Source: Nocardia flavorosea NBRC 108225
GTDB lineage: Bacteria; Actinomycetota; Actinomycetes; Mycobacteriales; Mycobacteriaceae
Length of the DNA stretch: 64,000 nt
Assembly: GCF_001613385.1 (NCBI RefSeq)
Contig: NZ_BDCG01000022.1
Coordinates: 186,001 to 250,000, forward strand
Direction: 5' to 3'
The stretch's first letter is position 1. Each line of letters starts with the position of its first letter. Made by a program: the position numbers and the translations under genes. The notes under the pieces were generated by a model, which was given only the letters and a program-made list of their open reading frames with translations, was not told where the DNA came from and did no database searches. Shown in pieces: positions 34,577 to 43,002 of the stretch.

Positions 34577-35593
34577 GTGACTTCGCGAAGGCGGGCCGGC
34601 CACAATCGCGGTGCGGGTGTCACGATCTACGATATCGCCCGGGCAGCCGGCGTCAGCCCCTCCACAGTGTCCCGGGCTCTGCACAAGCCGGGCCGCATCA
34701 ATGCCACGACCGCGCAACATATCCGGGATACGGCCCAGACGCTCGGCTACCGGATCAACCCCTTGGCTCGCGCATTACCCACCGGTCGTACCCGGATGCT
34801 GGCACTGATCCTGTCCGATATCACCAACCCGGTCTTCTTCGACCTGGTACGGGGTGCCGAGCGGGTCACCGCCCGGCAGGGGTACACCCTGGTGGTCGCC
34901 GAATCACAGGAGACCGCCGCGCTCGAGCTGGAGACGGCCGGCCGGTTGCTCCCCGTGGTCGACGGACTCGTCCTGGTCGCTTCACGTCTCGGCGATGATC
35001 AGGTCCAGCGACTCGACGAGCAACGGCCACTGCTCATGGTGAACCGAGCGGTGCCCGGTGTTGCCGGTATCGTGCCCGATGTTCTCCCGGGCATTTGCGC
35101 AGCCTTGGACCACCTCGCCGCTCTCGGGCATCGAGCGCTGGCTTTCCTGTCCGGTCCCGCCGACTCCTGGATGAGCGGCCTGCGGTGGGACATACTGCTC
35201 GACGAAGCTCCGCGGCGCTCGATGTCGATCGTCGAGATAGGACCCGGTGCACCGACCACCGAAGGCGGCAGGCAGAGCCTGCGGCGAGTTCTCGCCTCCG
35301 GGGTGACCGCTGTCGTCACCTACAACGACTTGATGGCCATCGGCTTGCTTCAAGCGAGCAAAGCCGCAGACATCGCCGTGCCGGAGCGGTTGAGCATCAT
35401 CGGGTTCGACGATATCTTCGGCTCCGATTTCACCACACCGCCCATCACCACCATCCGCACCCCGCTGGGCACCATGGGCGAAGAGGCCGTCCGGCGGCTC
35501 ATCGCCGAGATCGACGACGAGGAACCGGGCGGAAACGAAACACCACTCGCGACCGCATTCGTCCAGCGCGGTTCGACCGCACCCTCATCCTGA
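34577..35593 (+). CDS. LacI-family transcriptional regulator (second paralogue)
   Basis: A 338-residue LacI regulator with helix-turn-helix TIYDIARAAGVSPSTVSRAL, hinge NPLARAL and effector domain ending IGFDDIFGSDF. It is clearly related to the regulator at 13773: almost the same recognition helix and the same FGSDF.TPP motif. GTG 34577 follows AAGGAGAG. Operators upstream suggest autoregulation. Its 3' end overlaps the convergent hydrolase by 9 bp. Effector unknown; an aldonate or uronate is plausible. Confidence 0.92.
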   Translation: MTSRRRAGHNRGAGVTIYDIARAAGVSPSTVSRALHKPGRINATTAQHIRDTAQTLGYRINPLARALPTGRTRMLALILSDITNPVFFDLVRGAERVTARQGYTLVVAESQETAALELETAGRLLPVVDGLVLVASRLGDDQVQRLDEQRPLLMVNRAVPGVAGIVPDVLPGICAALDHLAALGHRALAFLSGPADSWMSGLRWDILLDEAPRRSMSIVEIGPGAPTTEGGRQSLRRVLASGVTAVVTYNDLMAIGLLQASKAADIAVPERLSIIGFDDIFGSDFTTPPITTIRTPLGTMGEEAVRRLIAEIDDEEPGGNETPLATAFVQRGSTAPSS

Positions 35594-36379
35594 TCCCGCC
35601 CGAGCTCCGAGGGCATTCGCCGCGATGATCCGCGCGACGTCGACAGGAGCAGCGGCGGGTGCCAGATGCCCCACCCCGGAAAGAATTTCCAGACCCGCAC
35701 CGGGAATCGTTCGGGCGATGGCACGCTGTTGTTCAGGCGGCGTCGCGATATCTCCACCACCACCGACAACAACTGCCGGCACCGACACCTTAGGTAGATC
35801 ACCTCGTACATCGGCGGTCGCAAGAATATCGCAGCCCACCGCGTAGGCTTCCGGATCGATCGACCGCAGCATATCGGCATATTCCGCGACCACCCCGGGA
35901 TACCGCTGCCGGAATTCCGGCGCGAACCAGCGGTCCATGACGAACGGCACGATCGGCTCCAGGCCGGCCTGCCGGACCGATCGCGCTCGCTCGTTCCATC
36001 CCCGCGGCTCGTACACGGCTGCACTGCACAAGACAGCGAGCGAGGAAATGCGGTCCGGTGCACGGCGGGCGGCCCGGATCGCGATCATTCCGCCGATCGA
36101 CACCCCGGCGATATGTGCATGCCGGATATCGAAACGATCCAGGACAGCGAGGAAGTCGTCGACGAGGGCATCGATCGAGGCTGTACCGTCTCCCATGCCG
36201 GATCGCCCGTGTCCGCGCTGGTCGAACCGGACGATATCGAAGGACTCCCGCAGGCGCGAGACCACGCCGTCCCACAGTTCCAGTGTCGTACCGAGAGAGT
36301 TCAGCAGCGCGATGGTTCCGGCTGCCACATCCGAGCGTGCGTGCTCGAGAACGGCCCCCTCGGCAGGGCTTCTGTGCAT
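35585..36379 (-). CDS. Alpha/beta hydrolase, enol-lactonase-like
   Basis: A 264-residue alpha/beta hydrolase closest in motif layout to 3-oxoadipate enol-lactonase (PcaD-like). It shows an oxyanion loop NSLGTTLELWD, DQRGHGRS, nucleophile elbow GVSIGG, acid region GGGGDIATPP and catalytic His in GVGHLAP. In this island it could open an aldono- or uronolactone, for example a product released from glucuronides; this is inference. A LacI-type site lies about 110 bp upstream. Confidence 0.82.
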   Translation of the reverse strand: MHRSPAEGAVLEHARSDVAAGTIALLNSLGTTLELWDGVVSRLRESFDIVRFDQRGHGRSGMGDGTASIDALVDDFLAVLDRFDIRHAHIAGVSIGGMIAIRAARRAPDRISSLAVLCSAAVYEPRGWNERARSVRQAGLEPIVPFVMDRWFAPEFRQRYPGVVAEYADMLRSIDPEAYAVGCDILATADVRGDLPKVSVPAVVVGGGGDIATPPEQQRAIARTIPGAGLEILSGVGHLAPAAAPVDVARIIAANALGARAGSG

Positions 36380-36488
36380 CGGACCGACACCATCCTCGTG
36401 ACAAGTTGCGCGAATTCATCGCGGAACGGGATCCGGTCTACCGGGATCGCCGACTGCTCCGACCACGCTCACACGCAACCGGTGGTGT

Positions 36489-36502
36489 GTCAATCGGTTG
36501 CC
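36489..36502. promoter_or_regulatory. LacI-type operator between the hydrolase and the GHL6-like gene
   Basis: GTCAATCGGTTGCC, one mismatch to the consensus, in the 337-bp divergent gap 36380-36716. Confidence 0.65.
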
Positions 36503-36576
36503 ATTGCTTTCCCTGCAATCGCGACTTTTCGATGAAAAGTCGAGTATTTGCGCAGGTGAATGGGTATATAGGTAGC

Positions 36577-36590
36577 GGCATCCGATTGCC
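36577..36590. promoter_or_regulatory. LacI-type operator at the GHL6-like gene promoter
   Basis: GGCATCCGATTGCC, one mismatch. It lies a few bases after TATATA (36565-36570), the most AT-rich spot of the gap, so binding here would sit over a likely transcription start. Confidence 0.6.
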
Positions 36591-36716
36591 AAAATATGGT
36601 GCCGCTGATTGACTGTAGCGCGACGGCACCGCGTCCCGGACCGCAACGACCGTGCTTCCACTGCGCGACCGGCCGGACCGGCACCCGTCCAGCAGGTTTC
36701 GAAGGAGATCGCCCGC

Positions 36717-38771
36717 ATGTCAGCAAGCCCCGCACACGGTACGCACAGTCGATGGCAGAAACCGTTCACGGTCTTCCAGACCAACCTGCAGGAAATCGAC
36801 GCCACCATGGATATCGAACCTGCTCTCGACGTCATCGAGCGGCACGGGGCCGATACCTGGCTGGTCAATGCCGGCGGGATCGCCGCGTTCTATCCAACCG
36901 ACCTGCCCTACCACACACGCAATCCCTACCTCGCCCAGCGCCCCTCCGGCGATTTCCTGGGCGACGCTGTGGCAGCGGCGAACCAGCGCGGGATACGAGT
37001 TCTCGCCCGCCTCGACCTTTCCAAGGTCTCACCGCGCGCCGCCGCCGACCATCCCGACTGGCTGTTCAGCACGCGCGGCGGACAACCGCAGATCTACAAC
37101 GGGCTGTACAGCACATGTCCTTCCGGGCAGTACTACCAGCAGCGAGCGCTCGACATACTCGACGAGATCCTCGACCGCTACCCGGTCGACGGCTTCTTCT
37201 TCAACTGGTTCAACTTCAGCGAACGCGACTACAGCGAAGTCGTGCACGGCATCTGCCACTGTGCGTCCTGCTTACGGGGATTCGCCGAGGCAAGCGGCGG
37301 AAGCGCCTTCCCGGACGACCACCGCTCCGCCGGCTATGCGTTGTGGCGCCGGTACACGGAGACAACGCTGGCAGTGCTGGCGAGAAAATACAGCGAGCAC
37401 ACCGCAATCCGCGATCGCGACCTAGCGATGATCTTGCGCAGAGGCGCCCCGATCGTGTACCAGGAGGGCAACAATGCCTTCCGTCATATGCCGGGCAAGG
37501 ACTTCTGGCCCCACGCGACCGCGGAGAACGTGAGCGCACAGACCACGGCCCGGCCCGCGACACCGATCATCCTGAACGCGGTAGCCCATATCGACTCGAC
37601 CTACCGGATGGGTGCCGAGCAGCCGGAGCACGTCGCCCAGTATTTGATTCAGGCGATCGCACGCGGTGCGAATCCGTCCACCTACATTCTCGGGGCACCT
37701 GGCCGGCTCCCGATGGCCGGCGTCTCGCTGGCCCAACAGGTGACACGATTCCACCGCGCACATCACGATCTCTATGCGGCACTACGCCCCGCGGCGTCCA
37801 TAGTGCTGATCCGGCCCGGTGCCCGCGGTGTCTCCGCCGGCTATCTGGACTCGATCGAGGAGTTCCGTGGCGTTTACCTGGCCCTGCAACAGCGGCATCT
37901 CCCTTTCGATGTGCTGCCGATCGACGATGTCACGGCCTTGGCCGACGATGGAGTCATCGACCGCTATCGGCTGGTGGTTCTCCCCGGTGCCGGCGCTGTG
38001 GGCTCGGAGATCGCCGAAGTACTCGACGAGTTCGTCCGGCGCGGTGGCAATCTGCTCACCACCGGACATAGTGGAGTTACCGCGGATGGCTCGGTCGAGA
38101 TGGCCTCCAGTCCGGCACTGCGGCAAACAGGACCGGTACAGTCCGGCTCGGACGTGTGGTCCACCTACGCCACGCTGGATGAGCAACACCGGGCAGGCGA
38201 TTTCCGGTACGAGGGTTCGATCGTGCCGGTTTTCGGCACGAACACCCGGTACGCCTGGAAGCGGGATGCCGCTGCGGCCGGTCAGCTGCTCGCCCAGGCG
38301 CCATGGGGGCCACCGGAACTCGCCTACGGGCACCGCCCCGGCAGCGAGCCGGCTGTTGCCACGATGCGGTTCGGCTCCGGCACTCACTCGATGATCACCT
38401 GGACCATCGGGCGCACATACCGCGAATTCGGCAAAACCGAGGTCAGAGATCATCTGCTTCGCGTACTTCACCCGATGGCCGATATCGCGGTGAGCGCCGA
38501 ACTTCCCGAGCAGGCGGAGTTGATCCTCGGCCGCGACCACAAGGGCTACGTGGCGCACATACTGAATCAGACGGGAGCGCGCCGCCGATCTTTCGGCCCG
38601 CACATTCCCCTCACAGGCGGTCGCCTGGCAATTCGCGGCGCGAACCCCGGGACTCACGCAACGGCCCTGGTATCCCGCCGAGATCTGAGCACCCGGCACA
38701 CCGGAACCTCGCTCATCGTCGAGTTGCCCGATATCGACCTTTTCGAAGTGATTTGCATTTCCGAACGTTGA
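36717..38771 (+). CDS. GHL6-like glycoside hydrolase with beta-galactosidase-trimerisation-type domain
   Basis: A 684-residue cytoplasmic protein. Residues about 10-370 resemble the hypothetical-glycosyl-hydrolase-6 barrel (DTWLVNAGGIAAFYPTDL, RLDLSKVSPRAAADHPDWLF, VDGFFFNWFNFSERDY, CHCASCLRGF). About 385-600 resemble the Rossmann-like beta-galactosidase trimerisation or glutamine-amidotransferase-like domain (RLVVLPGAGAVGSEIAEVLDEFVRRGGNLL). A short beta-rich end follows. ATG 36717 is set by GAAGGAG 9 bases before it. Substrate unknown; regulon membership suggests a glucuronide or uronate-containing glycan. Confidence 0.78.
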   Translation: MSASPAHGTHSRWQKPFTVFQTNLQEIDATMDIEPALDVIERHGADTWLVNAGGIAAFYPTDLPYHTRNPYLAQRPSGDFLGDAVAAANQRGIRVLARLDLSKVSPRAAADHPDWLFSTRGGQPQIYNGLYSTCPSGQYYQQRALDILDEILDRYPVDGFFFNWFNFSERDYSEVVHGICHCASCLRGFAEASGGSAFPDDHRSAGYALWRRYTETTLAVLARKYSEHTAIRDRDLAMILRRGAPIVYQEGNNAFRHMPGKDFWPHATAENVSAQTTARPATPIILNAVAHIDSTYRMGAEQPEHVAQYLIQAIARGANPSTYILGAPGRLPMAGVSLAQQVTRFHRAHHDLYAALRPAASIVLIRPGARGVSAGYLDSIEEFRGVYLALQQRHLPFDVLPIDDVTALADDGVIDRYRLVVLPGAGAVGSEIAEVLDEFVRRGGNLLTTGHSGVTADGSVEMASSPALRQTGPVQSGSDVWSTYATLDEQHRAGDFRYEGSIVPVFGTNTRYAWKRDAAAAGQLLAQAPWGPPELAYGHRPGSEPAVATMRFGSGTHSMITWTIGRTYREFGKTEVRDHLLRVLHPMADIAVSAELPEQAELILGRDHKGYVAHILNQTGARRRSFGPHIPLTGGRLAIRGANPGTHATALVSRRDLSTRHTGTSLIVELPDIDLFEVICISER

Positions 38772-38867
38772 GGGCCTGGTGAGGTCACCCGGCCACCGCG
38801 CGGCGTAGTGCTACCTCCCACCTTTGCCGTCGGGCCGGGCCCGGCGAATGGTGACGTCACGGTGGCG

Positions 38868-39329
38868 CTACGAGCCCTTCGCCGGCGCGGTGACCGGGGT
38901 CGGCGCTGCCGACTTTCGATCGGTCAGCAGTAATGCCGCGAGCCTGTCGATGAGTGCGGCAGCTTCCTCGGCCTTGCCCGAGTCCCCGAGTGCGGTGGCC
39001 AGCGTCTCGTCGATGGGGCTTTGCCGCCGATCGACACCACAGGTGAGCGGTGTGGCCGGATGGACGAGAGTGCGGCGCCTGTCGGCGGGATCGGCTTCGG
39101 TGCGCAGCAGGCCTCGTCCGACGAGCTCGGCCACGATGGCAGAAACGTGACTCTGCACGAATCCCGTGCGCTCACAGAGCTGCCGGATCGAACAGCCCGG
39201 GCTTTCGACGACCTCACCCAGGACCGCGGCCTCCCCGGACGACGGGATCCGGTCGCCGGGAATCGTGTTGGCCTGGCGGGCCAGTGCGATCAGTCGCCGA
39301 CCGAGTCTGTTCAGCTGCCTTCCGTCCAT
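38868..39329 (-). CDS. MarR-family transcriptional regulator
   Basis: A 153-residue winged-helix regulator: recognition region CSIRQLCERTGFVQSHVSAIV (shown only in part of the family pattern), wing with EADPADRRRTLVHP, and a C-terminal dimerisation helix. It is divergent from the lipoprotein at 39660, with direct repeats in the gap just before its start. Ligand unknown. It has no LacI-type site and appears outside the glucuronide regulon. Confidence 0.85.
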   Translation of the reverse strand: MDGRQLNRLGRRLIALARQANTIPGDRIPSSGEAAVLGEVVESPGCSIRQLCERTGFVQSHVSAIVAELVGRGLLRTEADPADRRRTLVHPATPLTCGVDRRQSPIDETLATALGDSGKAEEAAALIDRLAALLLTDRKSAAPTPVTAPAKGS

Positions 39330-39659
39330 GTTGTGATCTTAAAACCAATACATCGTTTCCGATACATCTGATATAGGTGTTATGTGCGATCCCGGATGCC
39401 GACGTCTCCCGCCGTCACATCCCGTACACCGGGCCCACAGTCGGCGGAACCGAGTGACCACGCGACCCTGTCGAACCGGCAGGTGACCGGCGCAACCAGG
39501 ACCGGCGTGGACTTCCGTCCGCCTGAAGCTGTGGTCTCGCCGTCGTTTTCGGCAGTACGCACGAAGGTCCTGCGCACGCTCGTCGACAAGCCGGCCACGT
39601 TACGCAGGCATGCGCTTGCGTATGGCCCGTATCACCAAGGTTGAGAGGACGGTTTCTCG
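39330..39659. other. Divergent intergenic region with direct repeats
   Basis: About 330 bases between the MarR regulator and the lipoprotein. ATACATC occurs twice (39348-39354 and 39362-39368) in an AT-rich patch beginning about 18 bp from the MarR start, a candidate autoregulatory site. The rest shows no convincing gene. Confidence 0.4.
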
Positions 39660-41225
39660 ATGAGAAGCGCATCGAAGTATGCACAGATCGCCACGGCTGC
39701 GATCATGGCGATCGCTGTTTCGAGTTGTTCCGAGGGCGGAGGATCTACCCCGGCGCCGGCCATCGAACGCATCATTCCGGAGATGCCCCAAGGCATCACA
39801 AATCCGATGAATCCGCGGTACGCCGAGGACGGGCGGACGATATATTTCCATGCGCGGCCGGCCGATGGAGGCCGCAGGGAAATCTACCGAATCGGTACTG
39901 ACGGCTCGAACGTTCAGTGCGTCACCTGTGGCGTTTCACCAGAGATCACCGCTGATCTCGGCAAGATGACGACCTTCCAAGACGGCTCCGGACAGGTTCT
40001 GCTGGAAGCCGGGGACAACGAGTGGGTTGTTCTCGAAATAAACGGCAGCGACAGACAGTTGGTGCCGGTTCATGCGCCTCCGGCCGGAGCGCGCGTTGTG
40101 GACGCCACCCGCGAGATGAGGGTGTCACCAGATGGTGGGCACGTCTTGTTCACCCAGATCCAGGTGGCTCCGAATGGCTTCATCGCCGCCGTTCCCGTCG
40201 TAGGCAGGTTGAGCCGAACGGACAAGGGATACGAAGTCGTCGATGCCCGGGTGATCTACGGAACGGGTGAAGGCAAGCAATGGACGCCCGACGGAAAAGG
40301 TGTGGTGGTGATCGGCGGACACTACGAGGCGGGCAACGTCGACAACATTGCCGTGGACCTGGCCACCGGCGAGGTGACCCGTTTGACCGCCAATCTCGAC
40401 TACGACGAAGACATGGACCTCTCGCCCAACCAGAAGTGGATGGCGGTAGGCAGCATGCGAGGTCTCGACGCGCTGACCCCGATGTCGAGAATCGTACGGC
40501 CGGCCTTCTTGGCGGCACACATCCAAGGGAGCGTGTACGAGGCCTACGCGAAACCGGTCAATGTCACCAACCAAGAATGGCTGGTCTCCGTCGAAGACGA
40601 CCTTTCGGGACAGAACGGTATTCCACTGTTCGTCGACAACGACGGATACGTCGCCCGGAGCATGCCCAGCTGGAACCCGACCGGGGAGGCCGTCGCGTTC
40701 TTCGAGCTCAGCACCACCGACCGCACGGATACACGGCTGGTGATCGCGAATGTGAAGAATACGACCAGCGTCGGGCCCGTCGAGGGCGATCGAATCACCC
40801 CGGAACCGGCCTGGGCGCCGGAACTGCGTACCTATATCCCGGAGCCGGCACCGCTGCCGGAGCCCGGGGAGTATCCCGGTGCCGGCGGCGGCACCGCGGT
40901 GGTGAGTGAAGCCCCGGACCCGGAGGTCGACGGCAACACCCTCCGCACCGTCGCCTACACCGACTACGTCAACGAGAAAGGAATGACCCTGAACGGTACC
41001 GAGTCGACGAGCGCGAATGCGAGTGAGACCCGTATTCGCTACATCGTCGACCTCGACGTCTCGGGAGCGCACACCGGTTATCTACGCGGGGACGTATCCA
41101 TCGACAAGACCATCCGGGAAATACGCTCCACCACGCCCACCAGTGCCATCACCTCGGAATTGGACGGAGATGTACTCGTCCTCTTGGACCCCGACCGGAT
41201 CGCCGAGAAGCAGCGAACCGCGTAA
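39660..41225 (+). CDS. TolB-like beta-propeller lipoprotein
   Basis: A 521-residue predicted lipoprotein with a short signal peptide and lipobox VSSC (Cys23). Repeats of the WD40-like/TolB type (PRYAEDGRTIYFHARPADGG, REMRVSPDGGHVLFTQ, GKQWTPDGKGVVVIGG, SWNPTGEAVAFFEL) suggest a beta-propeller of about residues 45-380. A separate C-terminal domain (about 420-515) follows a Pro-rich linker. It is probably tethered to the outside of the cytoplasmic membrane. No enzymatic motif was seen. Divergent from a MarR regulator. Confidence 0.82.
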   Translation: MRSASKYAQIATAAIMAIAVSSCSEGGGSTPAPAIERIIPEMPQGITNPMNPRYAEDGRTIYFHARPADGGRREIYRIGTDGSNVQCVTCGVSPEITADLGKMTTFQDGSGQVLLEAGDNEWVVLEINGSDRQLVPVHAPPAGARVVDATREMRVSPDGGHVLFTQIQVAPNGFIAAVPVVGRLSRTDKGYEVVDARVIYGTGEGKQWTPDGKGVVVIGGHYEAGNVDNIAVDLATGEVTRLTANLDYDEDMDLSPNQKWMAVGSMRGLDALTPMSRIVRPAFLAAHIQGSVYEAYAKPVNVTNQEWLVSVEDDLSGQNGIPLFVDNDGYVARSMPSWNPTGEAVAFFELSTTDRTDTRLVIANVKNTTSVGPVEGDRITPEPAWAPELRTYIPEPAPLPEPGEYPGAGGGTAVVSEAPDPEVDGNTLRTVAYTDYVNEKGMTLNGTESTSANASETRIRYIVDLDVSGAHTGYLRGDVSIDKTIREIRSTTPTSAITSELDGDVLVLLDPDRIAEKQRTA

Positions 41226-41400
41226 CCCAGCCGAATGCACGGCGATACGGTGTGCCGACTTCACGATCTTCTCGACCCTGCTGGGCCGCGTTTCACCAGC
41301 CTGGCCGGTTCGAGCGCGGAACCCCTTGTGCGGGTAGAGAAGTTGGTGACAGCGCGAGGTCTCCGGCAGGTGGTTGAACGACCGAGCACAACCTGCCGGT

Positions 41401-42088
41401 ATGAAATCGGGCAGGCCGTCGCGGTGGTCGAAACGCGGGTTGATCGACGGGATCCGGTGGCGGATCCGCACCGGCAGCCCATGGCGCGATATCCCGTCGG
41501 TATATGGGCCGTGGCAGACCGTGTGCGGGCTGTTCCGGCGCTGGCCGGCGTGACGGGGTGTCGGAGTCGATGCTGACCGCGTCAAGCGCACGCCGATGCG
41601 GCAGGCGAGAGCGAGTGGACGGTGGGCGTGGATTCCACCATCGCTCGAGCACACCAGCACGCAGCCGGTGCGCGCCGCGTCCCGGACCGGCAGGTCGAGC
41701 CCGCGGGCGGCGTCGACTACGACGAGCCTGCCGATCACGGTCTCGGGCGGTCGCGAGGCGGGGTCACCACGAAACTGCACCTGGCCGTCGATCAGTGCCG
41801 GCGGCCGCCGGCGCTGGTGGTGACGCCTGGTCAGTGGGCCGACTGTCCGCAGTCACGACCGTGCTCGGCGAGATCCGGGTGTCGCGGCTGGGCGTGGGTA
41901 GTACCCGGTCGCGGCCGGATCGGTTCCTGGCCGGCAAGGCATATTCGTCCGCGGCCCACCGGCTTCGTCCGGCCGGGACCGCGGTGATGACGACCGATCC
42001 CGCATGGAGATCGTGGTACCGGTGCCGGTCGGGCTCCCGGCCGAGTCGCCAGGTGACTACGCGGCGACGACGTGGGAGCGACCGTTGA
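41401..42088 (+). pseudogene. Decayed IS5-family transposase
   Basis: Pieces of an IS5-type DDE transposase lie in shifting frames on the plus strand. From 41401 come GRPSRWSKRGLIDGIRWRIR and PWRDIPSVYGPWQTV, then a stop. From about 41620 come VDSTIARAHQHAAGA (first catalytic Asp) and DHGLGRSRGGVTTKLHLAVD. In a third frame from about 41860 come RSRPDRFLAGKAYSS (second Asp region). At least two frameshifts break it. No terminal inverted repeats or target duplication could be placed. Dead element marking the boundary between the catabolic and ESX regions. Confidence 0.85.
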
Positions 42089-42188
42089 TCACCGACACCG
42101 TGAACAGGCCCGCCGCGCAGGACCGGGACCGTGTACCGCCGGCGTGATCAGCCTCGCGGTGGATTCGGTTCTGAGACGGTGCCCGAGT

Positions 42189-42214
42189 GATTCGTGTCGC
42201 GAATGACACGAATC
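42189..42214. terminator. Perfect 10-bp hairpin next to the tRNA-like fragment
   Basis: GATTCGTGTC and GACACGAATC flank a 6-base loop, followed by a G run on the plus strand. On the minus strand it lies just downstream of the tRNA-like 3' fragment and may be its old terminator. Confidence 0.5.
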
Positions 42215-42235
42215 GGGGGGTAGAGCTGTGAGCTG

Positions 42236-42262
42236 TTCGCGAGGGGGGACTTGAACCCCTCT
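42236..42262 (-). other. tRNA-like T-arm/3' fragment
   Basis: On the minus strand AGGGG-TTCAAGT-CCCCC resembles a tRNA T-arm with canonical TTCAA loop, followed by acceptor-like sequence. I could not fold a complete tRNA: no matching 5' acceptor strand or anticodon stem is visible, and the outer T-stem pair is mismatched. Possibly the 3' remnant of a tRNA used as an integration site. Confidence 0.35.
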
Positions 42263-43002
42263 GTGCGGCAGATTTACCGATTCGGTGTGTTCGATCACAT
42301 CGAACGGTAGACGATGTTGATCGCGAGGATCAAGCGCTGGTCTGCGGTGGCGCCTGGTGGTTGTAGTTCCTGGCGGCGGCTCTGAGGTTGCCGGACACCG
42401 ACGGTGAGGCGAAATACTCGCCTACGAGAGGAGTCTGGATGCCTGCAGCACACCCGCCGGAGTTCTGGCAGCGCGATCGAGCTCGCCCGAACCAGCGACA
42501 GATCGGTCGGACAGGTCGCCAAGAGCTTGGGGGATCTCCGTTTCGTGTCTGCGGAACTGGCTCGGCCGCGCCGAGGTCGATGAACGGCGGACCGTGAACG
42601 GAGACCGGCCGGGTATACACATCGCAGGCAACCGCGAGGGGCAGACGGTTCACTAGTCAACCCTTCCGTACTCCTATGGCACGCTACGGGGCAGCCGACC
42701 TCGACTACGAAACCGCTGCTCTGCAGATAAGTCGACGGTTCAGGCGCAGATTCAGCCGAGTCTGTGCCGATATCGGACATGTTTGCCGCCTGGGGTCTGC
42801 GATGTGGCACCGGGACTGCGATTACGAGCAAGGGCGGTGGTGGGTCTACCTCGAAGTTCTGGACCTTCGCGCCGATTCTTCGGTGATCCCGGATAGGCTC
42901 GGTGCGCTGCCATTACCGTTTTCGGGTCGCTGGCGATCGAGCAACACAACACGTAAGTTTGTTCCAGATCCAGAAAATTGTAACTTATCATGGTGGACGG
43001 GT
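42263..43002. other. Gene-poor stretch before the ESX cluster
   Basis: A plus-strand frame is open from ATG 42676 into the ESX gene, but its first 109 codons use many rare codons (ATA, AGA, AGG) and resemble no family, so I treat it as non-coding. The AT-rich segment about 42950-42990 (TTGTTC near 42959, TAACTT near 42982) may hold the promoter of the 43003 gene. Confidence 0.45.

Noticed and set aside
39384..39644. Small plus-strand frame of 86 codons before the lipoprotein
   Set aside because: No ribosome site of note, no family resemblance and it lies in the divergent promoter region.
42230..42330. Complete tRNA gene on the minus strand
   Set aside because: Only a T-arm-like piece folds; no matching acceptor or anticodon stems were found.
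42676..43002. N-terminal extension of the espG-coupled gene from ATG 42676
   Set aside because: Rare codons and no family-like sequence; recognisable coding begins near 43003. The later start itself remains uncertain.
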